From: Triparma columacea
Lineage: Eukaryota; Sar; Bolidophyceae; Parmales; Triparmaceae
Length of the DNA: 21,661 bases
Assembly: GCA_030267965.1 (NCBI GenBank)
Contig: BRYA01001488.1
Coordinates: forward strand, 1,514 to 23,174
Reading direction: 5' to 3'
Below are positions 1-8,638 of this stretch, in pieces. Position numbers and translations under genes: made by a program. Numbering within the stretch: the first letter of the stretch is position 1; the number at the start of each line of letters is the position of its first letter. The notes under the pieces are model-generated. The model saw only the letters and a list, made by a program, of their open reading frames with translations, ran no database searches and was not told the origin of the DNA.

Positions 1-85
1 ACAGAACTTTACATAAAACCTTTTAATCAGAAATACGACACTTCGTTATATTTAATCAGTCAGGTTCTCACCCAATCAGACAGCC

Positions 86-171
86 CGGGGGATTACGATC
101 CCCCGTGTATCACTCCAACTCTTACATCTAGAGTTGAGCTCCCCTGACTCACGCCGTGAGCCCAGGGGAGC
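86..171. repeat. Three consecutive inverted repeats (hairpins)
   Basis: Three stem-loops follow one another within 86 bases. The first has an 8-bp perfect stem (86-93 with 98-105) and a 4-base loop that reads TACG on the plus strand. The second has a 6-bp stem (117-122 with 130-135) and a 7-base loop. The third has a 9-bp outer stem (138-146 with 163-171) enclosing a 5-bp inner stem (148-152 with 156-160) and a 3-base loop. They lie 57 to 142 bases downstream of the stop of the minus-strand gene ending at 228, so they could be in its 3' untranslated region or belong to a separate structured RNA or element truncated by the window edge. Arm sizes and loops do not fit a tRNA. The stems are seen directly; any function is unknown. 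Confidence 0.6.
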
Positions 172-227
172 AGAAACCCAATCAAGGAGCGAAGTCCAGG
201 ACTCAGTCCCGTCGACTTATTAGCTCA

Positions 228-1436
228 TTACACCTGGGTAACCCTAACGATTGCTGAGATCTCCTTCAGCTCCTCTTGGCCTTCGTTTGTGTGCAAAGAG
301 GTGTCGAAGATGACAACAAGGCGAGAGCACACAAAAGAGCGGGCGAGGCGTCCCACTGTCTCCACCTTCTCCTCGAGGTTCGAAAACAACCTTTTGGCCT
401 TGCTTTGTCTTCTGTGGCTCCCGCCGAGATCATCTCAGAGGCTCAGAATCCTGCTCACGTACGTGCGGATCATAAGCCACTCTCCAACGACCCTGTGCAA
501 AACCGTCGCGTCCCCACTGTGGGGCGAGTTGTTGTCGATGAGCGAGTTGAGGATCCTAGCCAAGACATCGCACCGAGCCGAGACGCTGCTGAACAGGTAA
601 CTCTCGGAGAGGACAGTCTCGATGTTCCTATTCGCGTGTGTCAATGAGGACACAGAGACGGTGGAATTTGAGAAGAGGGGAGAAAGCGTGGAAGTGTTCC
701 AACCGATGCTTGCACTGGAGACTTTTCTCTTGATGGACTCAATTCTCTCTTCCCAATCCTTGATGCCCTTCGAAAGTTCGACCTGCTCTTTCTGCTTACT
801 CTCAAGGTCCCTCTCTATCTTCAGCAGGGCCAGGGTGTACTCAGTCTGAAGCTTGGGGAGGGCACCATACATCATGTCGGTTTCTGGCGGCAGGTCCTTG
901 CAGAAGTCGTCCACCGACTGCACGAGGAGCTCGCTCGTTGTCTGCGAGGAAACCCTCACTTCGTGCAGGACCTTCCTCTCCGATTTGCTCCTCTTCCCAC
1001 GTTTCGGGGTTGTGTTTGTTCGCTCAATCTCCTCCATGACGACCTCCACAGAGGTGAGGACGTCATTACTCTCTGTCAATGAGTCGCTCGATGAAAGGTC
1101 GGTCATAAGAAGGTCGGGAGATCTGCCGTAAACATCAGAAATAGGGGAGGAGTAAGTGAGAGAGAACGAACTAGATTGGTGAAGTGGAATTTGTGACTCT
1201 TGCTGGGGAGACTCTTGCTCTCCGTCGCCTTCCATTCGCCTCTTCAAGCCTGATATAACCTTGTCGGATAGTGAGGTCATCGATATCGGTGTTTTGGATG
1301 ATAAATGAGGTGAAAAGGAGGAACGCGCTTGAAGGAATTTCGAGGGGCTAGAGTTCTTTGAGAGGGGGCGTCTTTCACTCGAATTATCCGACTTCCTCAA
1401 CAGTCTGTTGGTTCGATTGGTCCAATTTCTCCGCAT
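228..1436 (-). CDS. Coiled-coil protein of unknown function, two exons
   Basis: Modelled as two exons on the minus strand, 1436-463 and 411-228, giving 385 residues. The 51-nt intron begins GTACGT and ends CCACAG, phase 2. Without splicing the frame stops at 435; splicing adds about 60 residues of good helical sequence. The open frame extends upstream of 1436, but 1436 is the first ATG. The first 190 residues or so are Ser-rich and probably disordered, with a basic patch (TPKRGKRSKSERK). A helical stretch follows, including a predicted coiled coil of about 45 residues (around KLQTEYTLALLKIERDLES), and the C-terminal 60 residues are again helical. No enzyme motif is visible. A structural role, for example at a kinetochore or centrosome, is a guess from the layout of disordered head plus coiled coils; no family is claimed. 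It is divergent from the carboxypeptidase gene. Confidence 0.72.
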
Positions 1437-1567
1437 GGACGGTGGAGGGTCCGAGGAAGGGGTAGACACTCTGTATTTATTCCCAAGTGAGGGAGAAGAG
1501 GGAGAAAGGAAGAGGGAGAGAAAGGAAGTGTCAAGGAAGGTTAAGATAATATTCTCGTTGATACATG

Positions 1568-1575
1568 TATATAAG
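1568..1575 (+). promoter_or_regulatory. TATA-like box
   Basis: The octamer TATATAAG lies 216 bases upstream of the carboxypeptidase ATG. If used, transcription would start near 1600 and leave a 5' untranslated region of about 190 bases. The match is seen directly; use as a promoter element is inference, since AT-rich octamers occur by chance. Confidence 0.35.
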
Positions 1576-1756
1576 AAACCCGAACCAAGGACTTGAGCTC
1601 ACCTCACCCAGCTAACACTTACACAGCGCAAGAAAATTTGCAACGCCAACACCGCATCCTTCAGCATTTGAAAATTGATCGCTTTTTTGTCTGCGAAGCA
1701 AAAACCGACATCCTCCTTCCCCCCACTCCCCACCCCTTCCATTCCACCGCTAACAG

Positions 1757-1770
1757 CCCCCCCCCCCCCC
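1757..1770. repeat. Homopolymer run of 14 C
   Basis: Fourteen consecutive C residues lie 20 bases before the carboxypeptidase start codon. Shorter C or G runs recur in the window (for example around 4102-4140, 4495-4507 and 17820-17830), so the length may be unstable or prone to assembly error. It is outside the coding frame chosen here. Confidence 0.8.
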
Positions 1771-1790
1771 GGTGCTACTCAACCTGCAAT

Positions 1791-3403
1791 ATGTACGGGT
1801 CAACCGCAGCAAATAAAGACTCCAAGACAAATGTGCCCAACTTATCATCAAGTGCAACGACAGCGGCGTCAACCAAGATATCCCCGACAAAGCGTTTGAT
1901 CCCCCTCCTAATCCTTTTATCGTCAATCCTATTCATATCTATCAAGCGAAACACAGGCCAATCAATCGAACCCAACAGATTGAATGATAAATTTGACTCC
2001 CAAACATTGGCATCGTCTTCCTGCGATGCAGGACTCCCTCATGAGGGGATCAGCGGCTATTTCGACCTCCCAAATTCCAGTACCAGTACGCGGTACTTTT
2101 ACTACTTCAGCAGCGCGTCTGACAAGCAAATGAAGGATGCTCCCCTGGTCCTTTGGATGAGCGGGGGGCCGGGTTGCTCCTCCTTGCTGGCTGCAATGAT
2201 GGAGAACGGCCCCTGTAGGGTTTCGAGGGACGAAGAAGGTCGCGCTAGGGCCACCACGAACGCTTTTGGTTGGAACGGCGAGGCCAATGTTGTCTGGGTT
2301 GACCAGCCCTCCGGAGTTGGCTTCAGTTACGATGCGAGCGGAAAGGAGGAGGAGGATATGATGTTCTCTCACGACCAAGTCGCTGAAAATATGCTCGCAT
2401 TTTTTCACCGGTGGCAAGAGCGCTTCCCTGAGTCTCACAACGGGGAATTATATATATTTGCGGAGAGCTTTGGGGGCCATTACGCCCCGGCTGTAGGACG
2501 TCGCTACTTTGACGCCGAGAAGGCCGGAAATGCCCCCCCTAACCTAAAGCTCAGGGGAATCGGCGTTGGCAATGGCCTGACGAACCCCAAGGTTCAGTAC
2601 AAGTACACCGCCAAGTTTGCGTACGAGAACACCTATGGGATACAGGCGATCAGCAAGGCAGAGTACAAGAATGTCACGGAGAACCATCTCCCAACCTGCG
2701 AGAAAAAAATTGAGCACTGCAACGACGCTAAGGACTTCTCAGGTGAGAACGAGAGGACAAAGGGACGAAACGAAGATCGGGCATGCTCACCTCATCGCTC
2801 GCAGTCACTTCATGCAGCGACGCCTTCACGTACTGCAACTCATTCCTCTATGCCGGATACGTGCAGTCGGGGAGGAACATCTACGACATCCGAAAGTTCG
2901 GCAATTTTGACGACGATATGCATGCCGTCAGCGAGTTTGTCTCCCAGGATCGTGTTCGCGAAGCTCTCGACGCCGTCGCACCGGTCACGTTCGAGGCCTG
3001 CAACATGGACGTTTATATGAAATTTTTGGACGACTGGATGAAGGAATACGATGAAGCGCTTCCAGCCATGCTCAACGAGGGCGTCAACATCCTCATATAC
3101 GCTGGTGACGCAGACTTCATTTGCAACTGGATGGGAAATTTGGCTTGGGTGGAGGAAATGGAGTGGGCTGGAAAGGATGCCTTTGGCACCGCTGAGGAAA
3201 TCGACTTTGTGCTTGCCGATGGGAAAGCCTACGGGGCTGGTAAGAGTGCCAAGGTTGGGAAGGGTGGAGGAACTCTTTCTTTTTTGCGCATCTTTGGAGC
3301 TTCTCACATGGCACCGAGGGATCAACCTGAGGCGACGAGGGCGATGCTGAACCGGTTCATGCAGCAGGACGGCGAGGTTTTCATAAAGCCCCACATGGTA
3401 TAA
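1791..3403 (+). CDS. Serine carboxypeptidase (peptidase family S10, CPY-like)
   Basis: Removes C-terminal amino acids from peptides in the vacuole, lysosome or secretory route. Two exons, 1791-2742 and 2805-3403, give 516 residues; the 62-nt intron starts GTGAGA and ends CTCGCAG, phase 1. The ATG at 1791 is the first in the frame. Residues 35-53 form a hydrophobic segment after a basic stretch, a signal peptide or signal anchor. Family motifs are in order: substrate-binding WMSGGPGCSS (about 122-131), VDQPSGVGFSY, the nucleophile in AESFGGHYAP (Ser226), the aspartate motif GDADFICN (419-426) and the histidine in GASHMAPRDQP (His485). The GDxDFICNW pattern is closer to yeast carboxypeptidase Y than to plant-type enzymes. 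The catalytic set looks complete and the length is normal for the family. Its stop lies 53 bases from the stop of the convergent TPR gene. Confidence 0.95.
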
Positions 3404-3456
3404 AGGACATAAATTAGACATTTTTGGTTTGATAAAAACAGCAGCAGCCACCAATT

Positions 3457-4684
3457 TTAGAACCACCCCCGCCTGCGTCGAAACCCCCCGCCCCTCCCCC
3501 ACCCTCCCCCGGTACCCCCAATATACACCCCCCCCCCTCCGCCCGTCAGCATGTTGAACATCATCATTATTTGAAACGGCGAAACTCCCGTGAAGTAACC
3601 CACTCCCATGGACACGGCCATGATTACGAATCCCTTGTTGAGGCCGAATCCTTCGAAACCGCTAGACCACGACGACGACCTGGATGACCTCGCCGCCCTC
3701 TCCCGCTTCTGAGCTTCATAGTAGTCATACGAAGAATATGACGACTCAGACGAGCTAGCCCTCCTAGCCCGCTCATATGCGCTTGTGTCCCCATAATCCC
3801 CCCTCATGGTTGAACCCCCCTCCGCCACATTACTGTTCCCCCCACCAACAAGAGAAGAGAGCCCCCTAAAAGCTGCCAAGAAAAAGACTCCCAATCCTAA
3901 CCCCAGAGCTATAGCGAACCAGACCCTCGTGTCCAAGTCGAGGCTGTAGTAGTAGTCCTGGAAACGACCTAAAGTCTCCATCAGAAAGTCCTTGAAGGAG
4001 GGTGCATTTCTGTCCTCATGAAGGTCGTATTGTGGAGGAGCGTTGCTTTCATTATTTGTGTGGGGTGCGTTTGCGCCTGACGCACCCTCGCTTGATCCCT
4101 CTCCCCCTCCCCCCCCCCCTCCCCCTCCCCCTTCCCCTCCCCCAACATCACCATCCCGCTTCCTCAACTCCCTCCTCATTATCCTCTTCGCGTTGGCGTT
4201 CTCTGGGTCGAGCCTCACAGCCCTCTGACAGCAGTTCACAGCGTCGTTGCTCCTCCCCATGGCAGCATACACCTCAGCCAGCCGTAAATGACCCTTGGCC
4301 CAGGACTTATCAGCCTCAACACAATCCTGTGCCTCTCTCAAGGCGTCCGAACACAGGCCGAGCTTTAGTTTGCACGCCACAATATTAGAGAGCAGCTGAA
4401 AGAGGAAGCGAGGGTCGAACAAGGGAATGAGATTCATTCAAGAATGGCGCCATGGAGCTTCCACAAGGAACCCCCCTCACAACCCATGAATTAACCCCCC
4501 CCCCCCAAAATTCCCTAATCCACCCCCCACTCACCACTGCAATGTCCCTACTGTGGCGATTTGAAGCCCCTACTTGCGTCCTCAGCGCTGTGAGACTGCT
4601 TTGGAAAGAGTCGAGCGAGCCTCTCCAATCTCCATTCTTGAATAGCTGTGCACCCTCAGATTTCTTTTGCTTCCACTCCTCCAT
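3457..4684 (-). CDS. TPR protein with C-terminal membrane segments
   Basis: Two exons, 4684-4535 and 4395-3457, give 362 residues; the 139-nt intron starts GTGAGT and ends CTTTCAG, phase 0. The N-terminal half is a TPR block: residues about 1-35 form one helix pair with the signature of a repeat (QLFKNGDWRGSLDSF), and residues about 51-120 form two more (ACKLKLGLCSDALREAQDC, then LAEVYAAMGRSNDAVNCC with RAVRLDPENANAKR). The layout resembles Hsp70/Hsp90-binding TPR domains. A Gly run (135-148) follows, then a hydrophobic segment (about 208-226), a Ser/Tyr/Arg-rich linker, a second hydrophobic stretch (about 305-333) and a Gly/Arg-rich tail. The best reading is a membrane-anchored cochaperone or scaffold; the organelle is unknown. 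The Gly run is encoded by a C-rich tract whose length could vary. Confidence 0.85.
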
Positions 4685-4809
4685 TGAAGTAAAGGTTTAG
4701 CAGAACGGCTAACGAAGAATATACCCTAACGAATTTATTGATCAGCGAGATTTTGAAGAATTGTGTTTTCTCCAAGCCAAAATCATCACTTTATTACAAC
4801 TTTGCAAGA

Positions 4810-5874
4810 ATGTCGACCTTCAAACCCCCCACCGGATCGTTCTCAATGGGTACGACTACGGACATGTCACTTGGTACGTTATGGAGAATTAAAAACATCC
4901 TTTAATGACCTTGGTGTCTAAGTCTTTGGTCCATTTGCCGCCGCCTCGACGTGTCAAACTGACTGCATCAATTTCCTTCCCTCCTCGAACTATTTACTCA
5001 CCTACACCCCCATTTCCTGCAAATTAATCACATTTTTTCGATGAACTCAAAAGATGACATGATAAAGTCTCGTAGGAAAACAGAAAAGAAGGAGGTAAAG
5101 AAGAAGCCGGCGGGTAAAGCTCAGGCTTCAACTGCCAAGGGCAAGAAGGCTGCCACAGCCGCGAAGAAGAGGGGTGCGGTAAAGAAGGCTCCGGCTGCCG
5201 CTTCCAACAGGGGTGCAGCTTCTGCCAAGTCTGTCGGGAAGGCTAAGGCCTCCAGGGCCAAGGTTGCGGCAAACAGGAGAGGCCTGGCCAAAACCAAGAA
5301 TGTCACCAAGAAGGAGGTTAAGAACCAGGTTCAGAGGCAGCAGACCAAGAGTAGCGCCGCCAAGAAGCGCGCGATTAAGGCCGTCACCGGTAGGGCTCGT
5401 GTGAATGCCTCTGGCCTCCCTATCAAGGGTCGCCGCCCTCGCACCAATTCCACCGTAGCGAGCCGCCTCCAGAAAAATTCACGCAGCGCCAAGGCCCCCC
5501 CGAGCACCCACAATTTTGCCCCCAAAACAATGACTAATGCTGCTATTGCGAGTCTCAAGAAGCAGGGCTTTGCCGTCCCCAAGGGCGCCAAGATTGTGCT
5601 ACCCACCAACTTCAAGGCCGCCCCCAAGGGCAAGGGCAAGCCCAATCCCAAAGGCAAAGCTCCCCCCGCGAAGAAGGCTAACAATGGTAAATCTAGAAAC
5701 AACAACAATAACAAACAAAACAAAAACACCTCCCCCAACAAGCGGTCAAACCCCAAGGCGAGCGCCAACAACAACGCCGCCGCGGCCAAGAAGAAGGCAG
5801 CTGCCAAGGCCGCCCAGAAAAAGAAGAAAGCCGCAGCCGCCAACAAGAAGAGGGGTGGCATGACTCCAAGGTAA
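4810..5874 (+). CDS. mRNA-export adaptor-like basic protein with a UAP56-binding motif
   Basis: The main exon alone looks like an anonymous Lys/Ala-rich protein starting at an ATG at 5041. Joining an upstream exon (4810-4873) to 5054-5874 over a 180-nt intron (GTACGT...AAAAG, phase 1) gives 294 residues and creates DMSLDDMIKSRR at about residues 18-29. This closely matches the UAP56-binding motif (DMSLDDIIK) at the N-terminus of ALYREF and of FYTTD1/UIF, which recruit the helicase UAP56/DDX39B to mRNA for nuclear export. The motif is split by the intron, so its reconstitution supports the splice. The rest is Lys/Arg/Ala-rich, with a short segment (GRARVNASGLPIKGRRPR) recalling basic RNA-binding parts of such adaptors. 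No RRM and no histone H1 globular domain are seen. Without the first exon, a linker-histone-like tail protein would have been the alternative call. Confidence 0.82.
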
Positions 5875-5930
5875 ACTAAATGAGGGTTGTAGTAAGGTGT
5901 GTGTGTCTTCCGAGAGCTAAGATCAATAAG

Positions 5931-5944
5931 AGAGAGAGAGAGAG
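5931..5944. repeat. AG dinucleotide microsatellite
   Basis: Seven AG units in a row lie between two convergent stop codons (5874 and 6045), followed by more purine-rich sequence to about 5955. The 170 bases between the two genes contain nothing else of note. Confidence 0.85.
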
Positions 5945-6044
5945 GGAGAGGCTGACAGATATACAAACAGACAGAAAGAGCGCTAGAGAGAAGTTGAAAA
6001 TGCCACATACGTCACATTAAACAATGACCCCCTTTCACCTCTTA

Positions 6045-7709
6045 TTACATCTCAAAGGCCTCCAACCTCAGGCTCCGCTCCCTATTTCCGCTGTTGCTTT
6101 CCATGCTTATGACCTCCAATATCGTAGCCTTGAGCCTGACCAGTGGCCTTGCCATACCGTTCTCAGTCCTACTCCTAAAAACCTGCTTGCTTTTCTTGGC
6201 GCTGTTGCCCGCAGCAGGCTGCATCACCTCATCTGCCAGATGCACGTCCAAAAGGCTGGTAGTGACAATCTCAGCAACAGCCCCCCCCCCTTCCGATCCC
6301 CCGCTCCCCTTGAAGTCGAGCCTCAGCGGCCCGGGGATGTCGACATCGCCGCCTGAAGCCTTGTCGTCGTCCCCCAGCACATTGGCGGGCATGATCAAAA
6401 ATGGGAAGACCACAGCTTCCTCCTCCTCCTCGTCCAACCCCAGTCCTCTGGTCTTCTGCTGAGTGCCCGCGATATCGAAGAGCGCGTTTACGGCGCAATA
6501 TGTGTCCCCCCCGCTTCCTGTCCTGCACAGGGCCCCCAGAATTCTCCCCACAAGCCTACCCACTGTTTCGCGATCCTTCCGACCACTGCACTCCTCGACC
6601 CCCTCGCAAAGCCTCTCGGTCAACTCCTTTGCGGCCAGATCAGGGGCCACCGACGCCGGGTTCTCGTACTTTATTTCTACCCCATTGATGGCGACCCTCT
6701 CCCTGCACGCATCCTTGAGCGCCTGTTCTATCCCTATCGACGCCGTGGTCGACGACCTCGGCAGGGGCATCCCCCTCTTCAACTCGTCCTCAAACGCGGC
6801 AAAGAGGGACATCATCATCAGGTGCGCTTTCTTGGCTCGAATATTGGCCTCCTCCCTTTTGCTCAGGCGAGGGGAGGCACCAGATCCCATAAGGGCCGAA
6901 TGGTCCTTCTCCTGGGCGACTAGAAAGAGCTTCGTCAGGCTCTCGTGCAATGCGGCCTGCCTCAGCATCGGAATAAGGCTCAGAAGGTGCTTCCTCATGA
7001 GCCTGCTGCTCTGGTATGGGTCCCTGTTCTGAAGGGTAGGGGAGTTGCACAGATTATCTCCGTAGTCCCTGAAAGGCGCATGACCTTCTCCGCCAGTTGG
7101 GCGCGCCTGCGGCTTTTGCGGCGAGAAGAAGATCCAGTTGAACTGAGAAAGGTCCCCACTGATACTGCTAGCCTTTCTTCGGGGAGTCGCAAAATTCCCG
7201 TTTGCGTTTCCCCCCCTAATCAAAATTGGGGTGCCTGGTTGCGACCCCCCCCCCTCCCCCGAAATTGGCGAGCCCGGCTGTGAGCCCCCCCTTGTGCTCA
7301 CTTTCAAGCCCTGCCCTGGGTGATTTTTCTTCCTCGCCCCGCTGCTATTTCTCCTCCTCGTAGGAGTGAAAGTCATGACAACCGACTCTTCACCCGCCGC
7401 TAGATGCTTCCATGTACCGACCTCTTCGACTATTGGGGCCCCAGTTCTCTTGGACTTTGCCCAAAGGTGACGCCAAAGCATCGCAACAACCTTGTAAACT
7501 AAGAAACACGCAAGAAGACTCTTGAGAACCACGTCCATGGCCGGGAAGTAAGTAGACGTCGGGGGATCAACCCGAGTCTTTGAGCCCGTCCCGACGTATT
7601 CCTGTGATTTTGAGTAGGTCCCGCTTGATCGAAATCCCTCCTGACGGATGGGCCTCCTCCTCTTCCTTTTCCGCGCCTCGACTTCCACATTTTCCACGTC
7701 ATCGCTCAT
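6045..7709 (-). CDS. Unknown single-span membrane protein
   Basis: A 554-residue intronless frame. The frame is open upstream of 7709, but 7709 is its first ATG. Just before it lies a good acceptor-like sequence (CTCTTGTCCCAG, ending about 7736), so a 5' untranslated intron is possible. Residues about 14-19 are a basic cluster (KRKRRR) that could be a nuclear localisation signal, and residues about 59-82 form one hydrophobic segment (LKSLLACFLVYKVVAMLW). A long low-complexity Ser/Gly/Pro/Arg region with SPxS and TP sites follows, then a helical, probably folded region from about residue 235 to the end, interrupted by an acidic patch (DEEEEEA). I do not recognise a family. A basic cluster next to a single span would suit an inner nuclear membrane or ER protein, but that is speculation. 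It is divergent from the FKBP gene, with 265 bases between starts. Confidence 0.78.
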   Translation of the reverse strand: MSDDVENVEVEARKRKRRRPIRQEGFRSSGTYSKSQEYVGTGSKTRVDPPTSTYFPAMDVVLKSLLACFLVYKVVAMLWRHLWAKSKRTGAPIVEEVGTWKHLAAGEESVVMTFTPTRRRNSSGARKKNHPGQGLKVSTRGGSQPGSPISGEGGGSQPGTPILIRGGNANGNFATPRRKASSISGDLSQFNWIFFSPQKPQARPTGGEGHAPFRDYGDNLCNSPTLQNRDPYQSSRLMRKHLLSLIPMLRQAALHESLTKLFLVAQEKDHSALMGSGASPRLSKREEANIRAKKAHLMMMSLFAAFEDELKRGMPLPRSSTTASIGIEQALKDACRERVAINGVEIKYENPASVAPDLAAKELTERLCEGVEECSGRKDRETVGRLVGRILGALCRTGSGGDTYCAVNALFDIAGTQQKTRGLGLDEEEEEAVVFPFLIMPANVLGDDDKASGGDVDIPGPLRLDFKGSGGSEGGGAVAEIVTTSLLDVHLADEVMQPAAGNSAKKSKQVFRSRTENGMARPLVRLKATILEVISMESNSGNRERSLRLEAFEM

Positions 7710-7974
7710 AACGCACGTCTCTGCCTCCAATGACCTGGGACAAGAGAATAAACAAGCTGAAATAGTGGGTTGTGACAACAAAATAAAAGTTTTTTGCAAA
7801 TTAATTGTGTGAAATTAGTGAACTAATTCACGCCACCAGTGCAAGCGCTCCCTTCACCCTCCACCGAGAAGGCAACAAAAATATATTAGAACCGCCCAAG
7901 CAAACTCTCTCCTGGCCACATTATCTCCAAAACCAACTTTAAGTTAGAACTACCCTCGGAAAGTTGCACAAATC

Positions 7975-8484
7975 ATGCCTCCGAAGAAGGCAGATCATGC
8001 GGAAGACTCAGACGACGACACTGCAAAGCTGAACGAGGATATTGCCAAGATGGCAGCCGACAAGAAGGCAAAGAAGGAGAAGGAGGAGGAGGAAAGGTTG
8101 GCGAAACTCGGGACAAACATAATGCCAAACAAGGAGGGCGCGGGGGTTCTGATGTTGACAACAAAACCTGGCGATGCTACACACTTCCCCAAAAAGGGCG
8201 ACACGTGCAAGGTTCACTACGTTGGGACCCTCGATGACGGAACAATGTTTGACAGTAGCAGGGCAAGGGAGCAGGCCTTCATGTTCACGTTGGGGAAGGG
8301 CATGGTGATAAGGGCGTGGGACGAGGCGGTGAAGCTGATGAGTAAGGGCCAGGAGGTCACGCTAACGGTCCCACCGATGTACGGCTACGGGGTCAATGGC
8401 TACCCTCCAATCATCCCTGCCAATAGTACCCTCACGTTCCAGCTTGAGCTCATCAGCTTCTCCGACTTCACTCGCGAGAAGTAA
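7975..8484 (+). CDS. FKBP-type peptidyl-prolyl cis-trans isomerase
   Basis: A 169-residue intronless protein that catalyses cis-trans isomerisation of proline peptide bonds and probably binds FK506/rapamycin-type ligands. Residues 1-45 are a highly charged Lys/Glu/Asp-rich extension. Residues about 65-162 are one FKBP domain: VHYVGTLDDGTMFDSS carries Tyr82, Phe92 and Asp93; GKGMVIRAWDEAV carries Val111, Ile112 and Trp115; then YGYGVNGYPPIIPANSTL and Phe155. These match the active-site residues of FKBP12, except that the position of human His87 is Tyr143, a substitution seen in other FKBPs. There is no signal peptide or ER-retention signal, so the cytosol or nucleus is likely. The charged N-terminus is longer than in FKBP12 and could serve nucleic-acid or partner binding. 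The ATG at 7975 is followed by strongly coding sequence. Confidence 0.95.
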   Translation: MPPKKADHAEDSDDDTAKLNEDIAKMAADKKAKKEKEEEERLAKLGTNIMPNKEGAGVLMLTTKPGDATHFPKKGDTCKVHYVGTLDDGTMFDSSRAREQAFMFTLGKGMVIRAWDEAVKLMSKGQEVTLTVPPMYGYGVNGYPPIIPANSTLTFQLELISFSDFTREK

Positions 8485-8638
8485 GTAAGGAACACCAAAA
8501 CCTTTTTGTAAAACATAAACAATTCCATGTGTTCCCTCCCCACTCGATTCTTCGAACTATGTTCCCATCTTTTGATTACGTTCCCACACATACATGTCCC
8601 CTAATGCCCCTGAATTATGTACGCCACCCCCTCCTAAC

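Larger units (their letters stand above)
1437..1790. other. Intergenic region between two divergent genes
   Basis: These 354 bases separate the start codons of two divergent genes and should hold both promoters. Visible content: a purine-rich block (about 1488-1530), a TATATAAG box, a pyrimidine-rich stretch (about 1710-1770) and a run of 14 C just before the carboxypeptidase start. The carboxypeptidase frame is open back to 1593 but has no ATG before 1791. I see no convincing additional exon. Confidence 0.5.

Noticed and set aside
86..171. tRNA gene formed by the three left-edge hairpins
   Set aside because: The middle hairpin resembles an anticodon arm in size, but neither strand has T at loop position 33, a proper T-loop or an acceptor stem.
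1437..1469. GTG at 1469 as the start of the minus-strand coiled-coil gene
   Set aside because: Eukaryotic nuclear genes rarely start at GTG; the first ATG in frame is at 1436.
5041..5053. ATG at 5041 as the start of the basic protein
   Set aside because: The intron model ending at 5053 removes it and restores a UAP56-binding motif in phase; the start at 4810 explains the conserved sequence better.
5331..6008. Leu/Ala-rich minus-strand frame over the basic protein gene
   Set aside because: It is the mirror image of Lys/Ala-rich codons on the plus strand (AAG and GCC read as CTT and GGC), a well-known artefact.
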